Shown here piece after piece: positions 1 through 12,053 of a stretch of 64,000 nucleotides of DNA. The stretch is from NCBI RefSeq assembly GCF_050908995.1, contig NC_135123.1:7564001-7628000 (forward strand), read 5' to 3'. The translations under genes were made by a program, and so were the position numbers. Position 1 is the stretch's first letter. The number at the start of each line of letters is the position of its first letter. The notes under the pieces were generated by a model. The model was not told the DNA's origin. It did no database searches and worked only from the letters and a program-made list of their open reading frames with translations. The stretch is from Andrena cerasifolii. Taxonomy: Eukaryota; Arthropoda; Insecta; Hymenoptera; Andrenidae.

Positions 1-483
1 AGGTGAAAGTAGATTGCTCGGAATAATTGGAGGATCGCCTGCTCGCGTGACTGCCACTTCTCTGTAGCATTCGAATATTAGAAAATCCGCGTACGCCGCA
101 TCAATTAGATAGTCCCGTACAAGCCCCGCTTCTTTCCCCCTGGAAATCCTCGGCGACGAAGAGGCTCGCGCGATTATTTCGAGCGCCGACGGTTAATCGT
201 CTCGGTCGCTTTCTCCGAGAATATATTGTTAAACGAAAGCAATTGCAGGAACAGTCGGATAAGGTGAATTCTTAGGAGAGCGGCGCTAAGCTGCTTCTCA
301 TCCCGAGATACAGCGGAGCGATTCCATTGTTCGATACGGTGGTTACAGGGCCCGAACTGTGTAGCTCTTTTAATTATATTTGAATATAATTTTTCACAGC
401 GAGTGAATTTCTTTTGCATTTTAATATCCCCAGAATACCAATTTACCGTTTTTCTCGGTCAGGGCAGTTGCCCTACTTGCGCT
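1..483. other. Non-coding left flank
   Basis: No gene is visible. The last part, up to the hAT-like element that starts at 484, reads CAGTTGCCCTA at about 465-475. This resembles the terminal sequence of another hAT-type element abutting the target duplication. Confidence 0.4.
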
Positions 484-1335
484 TAGGGATTGCAGTACCG
501 GGAGACCGGTAAATCGCGAGAAATGCCCTGAAATTTCTAACGGCAATTCGCCAAATTTTTACCGGTAATTCAATAAATTACGGACAGTAATATAGCGCAT
601 ATATGCGTTTATTAATATATTCTGTTGACATCTACTACGTTATCAGTGGAAAAAAATCTTTAATTACTAACAAAGATAATAATAAAGTAACAAGCGACAT
701 CCAAGAAGCATTTTTAAAAATTCGCTTTCGCGGTGAGCACTGCCATTCGGAGCCAGATTATCCAAAATCAAAAAACCAAAAAAGATTTCGTTAGTACATT
801 AATGTATCCTCAGGTTGACGGAGAGAATTTCCCGAAATATAAATTTAAAACCAAATGGCGGCTATTTAAAGTTGAAATCCTGATTTTTTTCGCGTGACTT
901 TTGCACGAAAAAATCAGGACTGTTTTAAATTAATATTTCGGAAAATTCTCTCCGTCAACCCGAGGATACATTAATATACTAACGAAATCATTTTTGTTTT
1001 TTTTATTTTAGACAATCTGGTTCCGAATGGCAGTGCTCACCGCAAAAGCAAATTTTTAAAAATGCTACTTGGATGTCGCTTGTTATTTTATTATAAACAT
1101 AAATATTTTTCCACGAAAAAATTACCAAATGTTGTTTAAACGTTGCACATTTAAGCGCAAAAAGTTGTATAAAAATATACTTTTCCGCTTCTTCAAAAAA
1201 AAATCACAAATCTCCGCCTCTTTTCAGCCACCTGACTAGGTATAACCCCCTAAACAAATACCGGTAAACCCTTTTTGATGGAATATTTCACCGAATTACC
1301 GATAATTGAAAAACTCGGTAAATTTGCAATCCCTA
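484..1335. mobile_element. hAT-like non-autonomous foldback element
   Basis: Ends are TAGGGATTGCA on the left and TGCAATCCCTA on the right, a perfect 11-bp terminal inverted repeat. They are flanked by near-identical 8-bp direct repeats, CTTGCGCT (476-483) and CTTGCGCC (1336-1343), as expected of hAT target duplications. Inside, two long arms (roughly 690-840 and 930-1105) are inverted copies around a hairpin tip near 880-925. The motif ACCGGTAA recurs several times near both ends. No transposase reading frame is present, so it would be mobilised in trans. It is 852 bp long. Confidence 0.7.
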
Positions 1336-1343
1336 CTTGCGCC

Positions 1344-3001
1344 CCCCTAGATCGGGCCCCGGGTGGTTAAATAACATTAAGAGGAGGATCGTTTCGCGCG
1401 TAGGTTTCATTGGGGTCTCGTAACTGTACTGGAAGATCGTGTGTATCCAGTGTCAGTAGACGAAGAGCCCACACTCTCGCTTTGTACGCAAATCCGGTTG
1501 CGGTCTTTTCGCCCCTTTCGTTACACACAGCGGACTACCAGCGCTAGGAAGCGAACAATTTCGTCCGAAGACCTGCACGGGTCATAAACAGTGGCGTGCA
1601 GACGTTTTCACTCTATCTTCGGAAAGTAAGCAGTACAGAGAAACCTGAATTATTATCCACGATGGTAGATAAGCGAACGTTATTTACGAGCCCGCGTCTG
1701 TTTTCATTTCGACGCGTCGAAATTTCCATTTCGGTGCATCGAACCCTATTGTGACTTTGACGGGGCCCCTCTGGCCGAGCGAATACAATTTCGTGGCCCT
1801 ACCCTGAGTGTCTTATCTACGCTCCGCTTTTACGAGGCAAGTCCCGAAAATGGAGGTTGCACGGTTGAAGGAACTCATAAAAAAGTCTTCGACTCAACAG
1901 CTCAAAACTCATACTTTTTCCATACACCACAGTCTCTTCTTCCCCTAGATATTCTAAATCAGGGGCGCAGGGAGAGGAGGGCCACCCCTGAAGAAAAAAG
2001 AAAGAGGAGGATTAACGTAACCACAGCTGAGGTGATTCAACAGCTTTGTAAAAAGAAAAGGAATTTTATTGAATTTGCATTAAAAATATTTGTACCCCTT
2101 CTACTCAGCGCGCCACTGTTCTGGATCGCTTGGAACTGCACGCGAAGCTGTAAAAGGGTAGACACCACTCTTTCCAGAAGCCGTGTAAGATTGAACAGCA
2201 GGCGTGCTCGTATTAAATCAACAATTTATTAAATCGCAGTGGGGAACACGTTCGATGGAAAAGGATCGGTGCTGAAACGCCTGGCTCGTTTCGTTCGGAG
2301 CACCGAGGCAATATGTTCGTCCCCAGGACAGACACCGTGTCCCACCGTTCCCTCGGGACCGGTGGATCTCGAGTGTCGCGCGCTCCACGAATGATATGTT
2401 TCGTCTCCGTTTCGCGGACAATCGATCGAGTCCGGGGGGGGATGAAAAAACGAAAGAGTCACTCGGTCCAAGCACACAGCGAGTATTTACATAGTAACGC
2501 TCCCGACCAGTCTCAACCGCGACCGTCGCCGTCGTCGCCTTTCTCCCGGCCGAGGGGGCGCGCCTCTTCTCGCAATTATTTCGCGATTCGGAACGACCGA
2601 TCCTCGGCGGATCGTTTAAAAGCCACTTTTTCTCCTCCCCACTGTAAATCGCGCGGCGAAAGCCGCCCGTTGCAACGCCGGCGGGGAGAGGGCTGTTCGG
2701 CGAAGTTCGCGAAAGAGATAAGGGGACAGGCGGCGGGAGACAGAAAGATAGAGAGAGAGAGAAAGTAGGAAATTGCGGAAGGGAACGACCGCAACCTCCT
2801 GGAACAAACGTGATGTAACGCGTGACCTTTGTGTGCCTGATGGAACCGCGATCATTGTAAAGCGTCGCGAAAGACAGGGGGACGTAATCCTTTCGCGCAA
2901 CTTTCTTCCAGAGGCTTTCGCGAAAGCTCTCCCTATTGCGAGCTGGCGCCAGAAGGTATTCTCTGCATTCGCGGAGAATCTTTGCGAGGCAAAACGACCT
3001 C
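1344..3001. other. Intergenic, no supported gene
   Basis: Open frames here, such as the one spanning 2313-2768, are rich in Arg/Ser/Pro and have no recognisable domain, codon signal or splice context. I see no gene. A GA-rich simple stretch lies at about 2745-2765. Confidence 0.5.
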
Positions 3002-3005
3002 TTAA

Positions 3006-3711
3006 GGAGTGATGCTCTGTCAGGAGGTCGAAAAAAGGGTGGTCTTTGGAAATTTTTTACTCAAAAGCTATAGCACGTTTCTCAAAAAATCTTTTTCCCT
3101 TTTAAGGATCGCATCTAGCACCGTGCATCGTAATTTTTTTATTTAAAAATATTTATCGATAACTAAGTTATTGTCCGTCACTCGAAGGTTCTCTAAAAAG
3201 AAGGCTTCTGCGGTGACCGCTGCTGCTCGAGAGTCGATGATCTAAAATAAAAAATTCAAGATAATTTACTTATTAGATTATATTATCTAGTATTTGAACG
3301 AAGGATTTTTCTAAATATTGATTTGGGAAAAAATGTTTAAAGTAGAAGTTTAAAATTGTTATCATAAATCGTGTCTGATTTTCGTCAATTAAAAGAAAAC
3401 TAAGCATCGGATAAAAAAATCCTTCGTTCAAATACTAGATAATATAATACAATAAGTAAATTCCTTTGAATTTTTTATTTCAGATGATCGACTTTCGAGC
3501 AGCAGTGGTCACCGCTTTTTTTGGAGAACCTTCGAGTTGTGGACAATAACTTAGTTATTGATAAATATTTTTAAATAAAAAAATTACGATGCACGGCACT
3601 AGATGCAATCCTTAAAAGGAAAAAAGATTTATTGACAAATATGTTATAGCTTTCGAGTAAAAAATTTCCAAAGACCACCCTTTTTTTGGCCTCCTCGCTG
3701 AGCATGACCCC
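3006..3711. mobile_element. TTAA-flanked foldback element (piggyBac-like MITE)
   Basis: The 706-bp segment is bounded by TTAA at 3002-3005 and 3712-3715. Its ends match as inverted repeats: GGAGTGATGCTC on the left and GAGCATGACCCC on the right. Pairing continues for about 300 bp: the GGGTGGTCTTTGG segment near 3040 pairs with CCAAAGACCACCC near 3668, and TCCTTCGTTCAAATAC near 3420 pairs with GTATTTGAACGAAGGA near 3290. No coding capacity is seen. A TTAA duplication is the hallmark of the piggyBac superfamily; assignment by TSD alone is an inference. Confidence 0.7.
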
Positions 3712-3715
3712 TTAA

Positions 3716-5880
3716 CGAGTTTCTGTTTAAGTGTAATTAAGTTTCTACCTGCGGTTGTTCAAACGAGCCCTTAAGTCGTGGCATAAAGCTCTCGCTCGTG
3801 CCAATTGCTCGGAAGTACGCGTGAAGGATTAGGCTGATATCCGCGACAGACGAAGCCTCGGGAATTTCAATTCCGAATGAGCGTTCGAGCGATGCCTGGG
3901 CATACTTTTAACTCGCGCGATGCAAGGCGCCGCAGATTATTATATCCTCGAAAATTTGCGTAACAGTAATCAACACCCTCCAGTGGAGTAACCAGCGATA
4001 CTCCAAAGCCGAGGCGAGAAACGCGGAAACGGTTAGGAGCGCGTGCAATTATGCCGGCGCGTCGGATGATTACGTCCCCGCTAATGGTTGACTCGGAGTC
4101 GTTTCGCAGACGGGCGTAATTACAATCCTTACGGTCTAAATTCGCCTAGCGTTAATCTACCGCGGCCGCCCGAGCCCCGGGATTACTCGAGTACCGAAAA
4201 TCCGCGGGAACTGGAGCGGTTCGGCCCGCGTTAATTATCATTATCACTCGCGAAGGCAGTAAAGTATCGGTTTTAGCGATCGCATCGCGCACCTACCGGC
4301 ACGATTATTATTGCACGCCGTTATTCTTGCTTTTATAGCCTACTAATTGCACCGCTCTTGATACTCCTTAAACCTTAGGAGACAAGATCACTTTAAGCAA
4401 ATAGATGCGGGAGGGGATTAAAGGCACTAAGTGGGCAGTGGTTTTTGTCGAAAATGAAGCACCCCTTTTTCATTTAATTACAAAGGAATAAATTGAAGCT
4501 GGGGCTTGCTCTTCGGCACGAAGTTTATTAACATCGCAAGCCTTAAAATAAACACGTTTGTTCAGTCAAAAATACGCGTTAAGGGGCTTCTTAAAACGTT
4601 CCTTTTATTTCGCGGTGATAACTCAAGAACAGAGGTCCCAATCGATTCAAATTAAATTCGAGGATGTTCACAAAATGTGTGGTTTCCGCCTGAACCTAAA
4701 TTGAAGTTAATACTCTTATTCTTTACGAAAGGAAACTAGAACCTCAGCATGTTTACGAAAAAGCGCTGCTTTTTAAAGAAATCGCCATTTCGTAGCTGTT
4801 ATTTTCATAATTTCGCTGCTTTCATGGGTTTAGTCGAGAACCGGGGGTATTCTGAAGTAGAATTTACAAGCAAGTCGCTGAATTTTGTTTCGCTTTGTTA
4901 AAAACTCGCTGCAAAGCACAAGAAACTTTTTTAAAAAGCCTCTTCAATGTAGCGCATATTTTTGGCGAAACAAACCTGTTTTTTTTTAAAGCTTATGATG
5001 TTACTGAACATTCTGTCAAAGAACAAGCCAGAGCTTCAGTTTATTTCTCTGAAATTAAATGAAAAAGGAATGCTTCATTCTCGACAAAAACGACTGCCTA
5101 GTACCCTCCAGCAGAACGGTACTTTTGCAATTGGTTCGTCAAGGAGACGGAGAAAAAGAAAAAATCAAGATATACATACTAGCAAAGTAAGACTAGACAG
5201 AATCTTTTCCCATATTCTTGCAGCCGCTTTCTCAGATAGACGCCTCGTTAATCTCATCGAGGCCGCGCGCAAATCGGCCCCGGTTGTGGCGTGGACGAAA
5301 ATCAAAAGCAGGGTGCGGGTGCTGGTATAGAGAAGATTTATTAAATAAAAAATCATTGATCGGAGATATCGATAAGTTGCTGATACAAAATATGATTCTT
5401 CGTCGATTCTTTGCATTCCACGCTTTCTACGTGCCGCGTCCAATCGGTGCGCCCCGGCTGTCGAAAAATAATCCCTCCTGCTGGCCGATCGCATCCGCCG
5501 TCTCGTAGCAAAGGACAGAATGCAAAGCGCTCGGAATTTAAAAAAAAAAATGAAAGAAAACAAAGAAGAAAAAACAAAATGAAAAAGAAAAGGCACGTTG
5601 TCGCGGGAATTTTGGCAGTGCGTCAGACGAGAGCGGTTCCCGTGTCGCGCTCGAGACGCGGTGGAGACATCTAAGCGCTTTCTACTGGGCAGTGTGGAGG
5701 AACTCTATCCGCCTGGGTCCTCGTTATCCCGGAGATCCAACTGTCGGGATGGAGCTTGGATGACTTGGATATCTGGAGGAGGAACACCGGGCGAGGATGG
5801 AAGGTCAAATCTTCCCTTCGGCGCTAATCGAACCTCCGTTATTCGTACAATGAGCCTCCATTAACTACGCTTTTTGCCTA
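3716..5880. other. Intergenic, no supported gene
   Basis: AT-rich to mixed composition. Short open frames around 4962-5674 contain no recognisable domain and include A-rich low-complexity runs (about 5540-5590). Nothing else could be supported. Confidence 0.45.
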
Positions 5881-5889
5881 ACGGGTCTG

Positions 5890-6563
5890 TCTGTGTCTCT
5901 CTCTCTCTCTCTCTATTTCTCTCTCCCTTCTCCCTCTGCCACGCAGTGTCGCGCCCGCTGGCCGGGTTACGCAACCGTCTTTACACACGCACGCGATGCC
6001 TTTCTTTCTCGTTTCTTTTCTATTTCTAACGCTTATCGTCTAAGTATCCTTCGAGACGCAAGTATTCGGACCGATGCATCCCGTTCCCGATCGTGGTCAT
6101 CGCGACGGGCGTGCACAGCGGACCATACCAACCGGCGCGCGATGCGCTCATCGACGGACTTAATCGATGAGTGCGTTGGCACCGCGGGCGAATCCGCGAT
6201 TCGCCCGACGACGGATCCGAGAGACGGCCTCGCGGGCCTCGCCGCCCGCCGAATATCGCCCTCCGATTCGCGGAGAGAGGCGATCGTGATTCGGTGCGCG
6301 CGATCTTCGCGGTCTTCTATCCATCGGTCATGCGAGGTTCCTCTTACGTAATCGAGAGCCCACGTGCGCGCGCGCGCGAGCGCGGGCGCGAACGCTTTCG
6401 AGCGACGGAAATAACAGAAGCGCGTTTGGAAAGTGTAGAACGCTCAGCGACGGACACGCGTGATTCGTCGCGGAACGGTCGCGTTCCATCGAGTCGTCCG
6501 GCTAACTTCGAGTCGAGAATGTTTCAACAAAATATACTCTATTTCCAGGGACGGCCAACGGTA

Positions 6564-6605
<42 letters not shown>

Positions 6606-9600
6606 GCTCTCTCTCTTTCTCTCTATCTCATTCTCTCTTTTTTTCGCTTCGTCGATTTTCTATTAAACTTTATATTCGCAAGCACGCGTCGATCGGGATC
6701 GTCGAAGACACTGTGGAGCCTGGGATGTTTCTGTTTTACACAGGGTACAAAAAGTGGGGAAGGGATATATCGGGAGTGGGGAAGAAGGGAGCTCACTATA
6801 CGCTTCGCACTGTCGCAGAATTCGTGTCGGGGCGCTTCCATTGTTTTCTTCTCAGGGACGCTCCAAACTCACGGGGATTCGCTTTGCAACGATGACCTCC
6901 TATTTCGTTTCTCCTCTCTCTCTGTCTCTCTCTCTTCTCTCTTTCCATTTCGGCGACGCGGGGTGACGCGCCTCGGAAGGAGGCCATTCAGAGACTTTTA
7001 ATAAGTCACAATAGTAGCGAAATGACGGTACAGGTTTCTGCGTGACGCGCGGACAATTCGAATTTCATCCAACGCACCGAGCGAGATCGCCTCAAGGCTG
7101 GATGATTCATCGAGAAACTTCCTCCGACGCGGTGCTCAGAAAAAGGAACGAGATCTTTGCTCGACGATATAACGTAGAAATTTCTCAATAAGAGAGGGGC
7201 CGCAGAGAGAAAAGAGAAGCAAGATATTCAAGCGTTCGAAATTCGCGGGTCACGAAGTAGGCGGAGGGGTTTAATAAAACGATCCGTGGTCATCGCGAGG
7301 CGATCGATATTTCGCGACAGAAGTCCCCTCGAATACTGTATTCGACCTCGAGAATTCCCCGTGAATCCCTCCGGCCCGCTTCGTGGCAACGCTACGCGAT
7401 TTCAATGCCCGAAATCGTTCGACGACACGATCTCCGTCACTGTGTCCAGCGGTACATAGGCGCGCTAGGTTCGTACAAAAGAAAAGATGAAGAGGGAAAC
7501 ACGAGAGCGTTTGCCAGCGAATCCTCGCGCGTTCGGGTCGCTCGAACTGGAGGGACACGTCCTTCGAGGAGGATGCACAGGTACATTGTCTCGCGATGCG
7601 CTCCAATAAATATTATGCTATTTACAAAGCGATGAACGTATTGCTTCCGTATCGGGTGCTTTCTGATATGATTTATGCGTAAGCGCGCGCGCGCGCGTGT
7701 GTGTATGAATGTGGTGAATGCATGATGCGCGAAACGATGCGAACCAACAAGTAGGCGCGAGCCAACGGTTCCTCTTGTTTGATCGCGACGAGAGGAAGGA
7801 AAAAGAAAAACCGTCGGCGCTGATGTGCACGTCGAGAAGAGAGAAGAATCCCCGGGGTTCGTTGGAAACGAGACGGTGTTTACAGCGTGTTTTGACGCGA
7901 GTCGGCATAAAATAAAAGGAAAACAGAGGCAGAACGGGACGAGAGTGGAAGAAGAGAAGAAAGTAATTGCGACAAAATAAAATAGTAAAGTAAAAAATCG
8001 GCTGATGAACCGCGCGCGGTGGTATCTCTCGCCCCCTCTCTCTCTCTCTCTCTCCCCCTCTCCCGGGGATTATTTTTACCGCGCGGTGGCACACGGATCC
8101 GTTCGGCCGGGGAATACAAAATTTTCTTGCCGAGTGTGCTGCTCGCAGCCGCGCGCACGCTGGTGGCTGCTGTACAAACGGGGGCACACGGGGCGTCGCT
8201 AATGCCGGTAATAAAGTATAAAATCACGGAACATTATTATCCTACGCGTCTCGAGCGAGCCGTCAGGCGACACCGCGATTCTCTGGCCTCGCACGGTGGT
8301 TCTTCGCTAATCATTTACGTGCCGGGGACCCGTGCGAAACCGAAGCTTCGTCGGCGCGCGTACCGCCGATAAGGATTACCGTCATTGGTTATAAAATGTC
8401 GCTCTATATCGCGCGCACGTCCTTTTGCTCTTAGGGGAGAAATAAAGGGAGTCGGTAGGTGAACGATGATCGAACTTGCACGTACGGTATGATAAAGCAT
8501 GGCGGAGAGGACACGCTCCGGAGGAGGCGAGACTAGTCTTTATCGATTGCTCGGAACTCTACACACGCCATGATCCACGGGAAAATAAGAGAGGGATAAT
8601 AAATTGTGTGTGCGCGCGAGGGGGGGGGAAGAGAAACGAAGCACACGTTAATTCCGAATAATTTCTCGATCGTCTCGCGTGTCCTCGTTCGGCAACATTT
8701 TCTAGACGTCGGTTTTCGAGGAGAATTTAAATGCAAGCCGTCGTGGAAGCCCGAGAGACACTTACCAGCATCAATGACGCCGCGTGTCCTCTCGCTCTGT
8801 ACGTGTACGAAAAAACAACGCGGGATGAAATATGCATGAAGAGAGGCATTCGTAAGGCATAAAGTCGCGTACGTATATGCGCATATACGTATATCTATGC
8901 TTATATGGTAGATACATGCATATGTGTATACATACATATACATATGGGTCTTTCTACGCTGTGCACATACATCTATGCACGTATGTCTGTGCACAGGTAC
9001 AAAGGTACGATCCACGAAGATGCGAGGACTCGGACACCTATACGCACGCGTGTGCTTCGAGCGCGGTGTATCACTTGTCGAGGAAAACGTCTCGCTGGCG
9101 GATATACACCTAGTCGAACACGGAAATCTCATTTGTTTTTGTTTGTTTTTTTTCTTTAAACTAATTTCTCACTGTTTTTATATCGTATCAACTCGTCATT
9201 GGGAACTACTTGTACTGAGATCATTGTTGCGATAGTCGACGATCTACCGATTTAACTGCAGGATATATACAGTAGTATATATTATATACCATAGTACACC
9301 ATCAGTAGTCTACTATTTATACTAGTATATACGTCATACACTGTATATACAAGGTGGCCCGAAGACCCGCTTAGAGACTGTATTCCGTGCCTGGTGAGCA
9401 GAAAATACGATCTCCAAGTTGACGCCCTGCGCCCTTCGTCTAAGAGAGTCGCGCAACCGGCACGAAAGCAGAGATTCTCGAAGGAGGAACGAAAAAAAAA
9501 TAGAGCATTCCAGCGGAGACATATCGAATCGAGCCAAACCTTTTCCTCGGCAACGAGCACGCGGGAGTATGAGCCGAATATGTCGCGCGTGCACGAGGAC

Positions 9601-9745
9601 CGAATGCGTGCGGAGGGCATGCGTGTATGCGTGTGTACGTTTTCTAAGTCCATCTGTGCGAGTGACGAGCGCGTCCCTGGGCGACGAGCACCGTGTACGG
9701 GCACAAGGATCGCGCGCTAACGTGTAGTTTCTTTTTTTTTTCTTT
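5890..9745. repeat. Microsatellite-rich CpG-dense stretch
   Basis: Dense simple repeats: CT runs at about 5896-5914, 6565-6637, 6911-6943 and 8035-8060; a GC-to-GT dinucleotide run at 7683-7704; and TA/CA-rich runs around 8870-8990 and 9255-9345. Open frames crossing these runs (for example the Ser/Leu-rich frame over 6171-7001) are produced by the repeats and are not supported as genes. The stretch lies downstream of the exonuclease gene on the minus strand and could include its 3' UTR, but no convincing poly(A) signal was fixed. Confidence 0.6.
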
Positions 9746-10102
9746 CTTTTCTGTATATGTAACGTATCACAGACTTCACTTGGAACTGAACACTGACGGA
9801 AGAGCGTGGCGCGGGCCGGCTCGCGGGCGCCCTATCGCGGGGCTCCGATTTCGTCAGCGAACCCCCGCGAAAGTGGACGGCCCGCTGGATCCGGCCAGGT
9901 GTCACAGGCTCGACGAGGACACCGAGGCCTCTTCGCGCAGTTTCCAATAAAAAATTTCGCCTCGCGATAGAGATCCGACAGTTCCATCAGCACTATATTA
10001 CTCTCGACTGTCTTCGGTTACCCCAAGTATACCTTCCTCTTCGTTCTCTTCTTCTCTCTGTCCTTCGCCCCCCCCCTCCGGTCCCTCTCGCGAGGCGATA
10101 CT

Positions 10103-11904
10103 CTACGAGAGGTCGTGCTGCAGTCTCCGGAGCATGAGATCCACCGCGATCCTCGCGTCCTCCACGGAATCGTGTTCCGTCACCTGTATCTCTCTTCGCA
10201 GCACCGTCCTCGCCAGAGTCTTTAGGCTGCTGCGAAAAGGATAGCCGAGGAAGTGGGGGAACGCGACGCACGTGTCGATCACCGTCGTGTGAAGTATCCT
10301 CAGCGCCCTGAGATCGTTCTCCAGGCCGTGGCCGATGAGTATGGTCTCGGCGTGGACGAAGCCGGTCAGGTCCTTCTGCACGTCCCTGAGGGACTTGGAC
10401 GCCCTCGATAGGTCCTTCGCCGTGATCCCGCTGAACCGCGTATTGTAATCGATCACCTCGGCGTCGGGCTTCACGAGGGTGTCGTACACGACCTTGCCGT
10501 CCATGCCCACCACCGTGACCTTGGCCACCTCGAGGCCCCGCCGCGTGAAGCACATCTCGCAGTCCAGCGCGTACACCCCGTAGTTCCCGTCCTTCGGCAC
10601 GTTCCTGGCGGGCCTGGTGCGCGCGTAGCCGTCGAACGGGCCGTTGTAACCGGGCGCCAGACCCGTCCACACGTGCATCCTGGCGGTGGTGCATCCCCTG
10701 GCTGTCTCCCGGCCCCGGCAGCACTCCCAGGTGTCCCCGTGCGAGCCGTCCACGTGGCCGCTGCGGAGCTTGCCCCAATGGTAGACGCAGCGCTCCTCGT
10801 GCAGGTACTCGCCGTCCTCCCGGTTCACGTAGAAGCTCTTGAAGCACCTGGCGCACCGTCTCTCTACCACCACCAGCTCGTAAGGGTCCGGGGTGGAGTC
10901 TCTCCTTGACTTCTCTTGGTAGCTCGAGGCAGAGGACGAGGAAGAGGACGAGGAAGATGAGTCGGTGGAGGATAACGACGATTCACCGATGTCCGAGCTC
11001 TTGTCGCTATCCGAGGCGCTCTCCTGCTCCAGGTCGGAGTTCTCCAGCGAACTCCCGCTGCAGTTACCGCTGTCCGCCTCGCTCTCCACCATCGTCCACG
11101 ACCCGCTGCCGCTGCCAGGGACGAATTCCCGCGCGTTCGCGTCCAGGTGATGGTAGCCCCTAGGAACGCGGTGACCCACCGGGTGCTGGTGGTGATTGAT
11201 AATCACCGCGTACCCGGGGAAGTAGCTGCACTCCACGGGGTAGCCGAGATGGGCCAGCTGCTCCCCGGTGAGCGTGTACCTGCGTAGGAGCGAGGCCAGC
11301 GCGGCGTCGCTCAGATGGTGCAGCTCCTTCCTCTGGCTGCTCAGGAAGATGCCGCGGGATTTCCTCGAGCCGTTGTTCGCTGCTTTGCCGGTGGCACCGT
11401 CGCCTTTGCTCTCCTCGCGGTGCGAATCGTTCTGGGACTGATTTCTCCTGGAGCCGCCGTTCCTCGAGGCCGCGGAAGCTATCCCGTTGGAGTCTGCGCT
11501 TCTGGTCCCGCTGTTCGGATAGTGCTGCTGGCGACAGTGATGGTGACGGCGGTGTCTTTGCTGCTGCTGGGCGGCCTGCTCGTCCTCGGGCTCGTGCTCG
11601 TCGTCGCGCAGCTCTCGGCGCTGGTCCCGCGGGGCTCTGGTGCGATTCTTTCGCTGTCTGCGACTCAGAATCGCCCGATCCTCCTTCGTGGACGGCGCAG
11701 CGGTGGTGGCGGCGGTCGTGGTCGCGCCCGTGGACGCTGCTCCCGGCGCAGATGTCGGCGAGGCGGGCGCAGACGGCGGCGAGGACTTGCTCTTGCCTCC
11801 GGCCGCCTTCGTCGATGGTGGCGTCTCACGGTTCACCTTACAGCCGGCGTACCGATCGGTCTCCCCCGGGTCCAGGACCTCCTCTTCCGGCCGCAGGCCG
11901 CAAT
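10103..11904 (-). CDS. Rexo1: REXO1/GOR-type DEDDh RNA 3'-5' exonuclease, main exon
   Basis: One long exon encodes about 600 C-terminal residues of an RNA exonuclease. Order: a low-complexity Ala/Ser/Thr and Arg-rich N part; a REXO1-type segment (TGEQLAHLGYP); an acidic/Ser run; a Cys/His cluster that looks zinc-binding (CARCFKSFY, then ERCVYHW and WECC); then the exonuclease domain with ExoI (YALDCEM), ExoII (GHGLENDLRAL) and ExoIII (EHDSVEDARIAVDL). The catalytic Asp, Glu, Asp and His/Asp of DEDDh enzymes are all present. It ends LQHDLS at a TAG (10103-10105). The first in-frame start inside the exon is a GTG-encoded Val (11836); the frame stays open upstream to a possible acceptor AG at 11905-11906, so the true start is probably on an upstream exon (see 33328-33400). 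Family members trim small structured RNAs in the nucleus. The family call is firm; REXO1 versus GOR naming is not. Confidence 0.9.
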
Positions 11905-12015
11905 CTTTATGTCACATACAAAAACATATATGCGTCAGTTCATCGTCCGGCAGCGAGACTTACTAATCACGTCCTACGTTATTACTGGTTAGGATTTGGC
12001 CACACACCACGCGCA

Positions 12016-12053
<38 letters not shown>

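Noticed and set aside
1589..2119. Possible hAT element with CAGTGGCGTGC / GCGCGCCACTG ends
   Set aside because: Ends pair over about 11 bp, but the flanking 8-bp sequences do not match, so no target duplication supports it.
6171..7001. 276-codon open frame with Ser/Leu run
   Set aside because: The frame is held open by CT microsatellites and is Arg/Ser-rich elsewhere; no domain, and overlapping frames on both strands are equally open.
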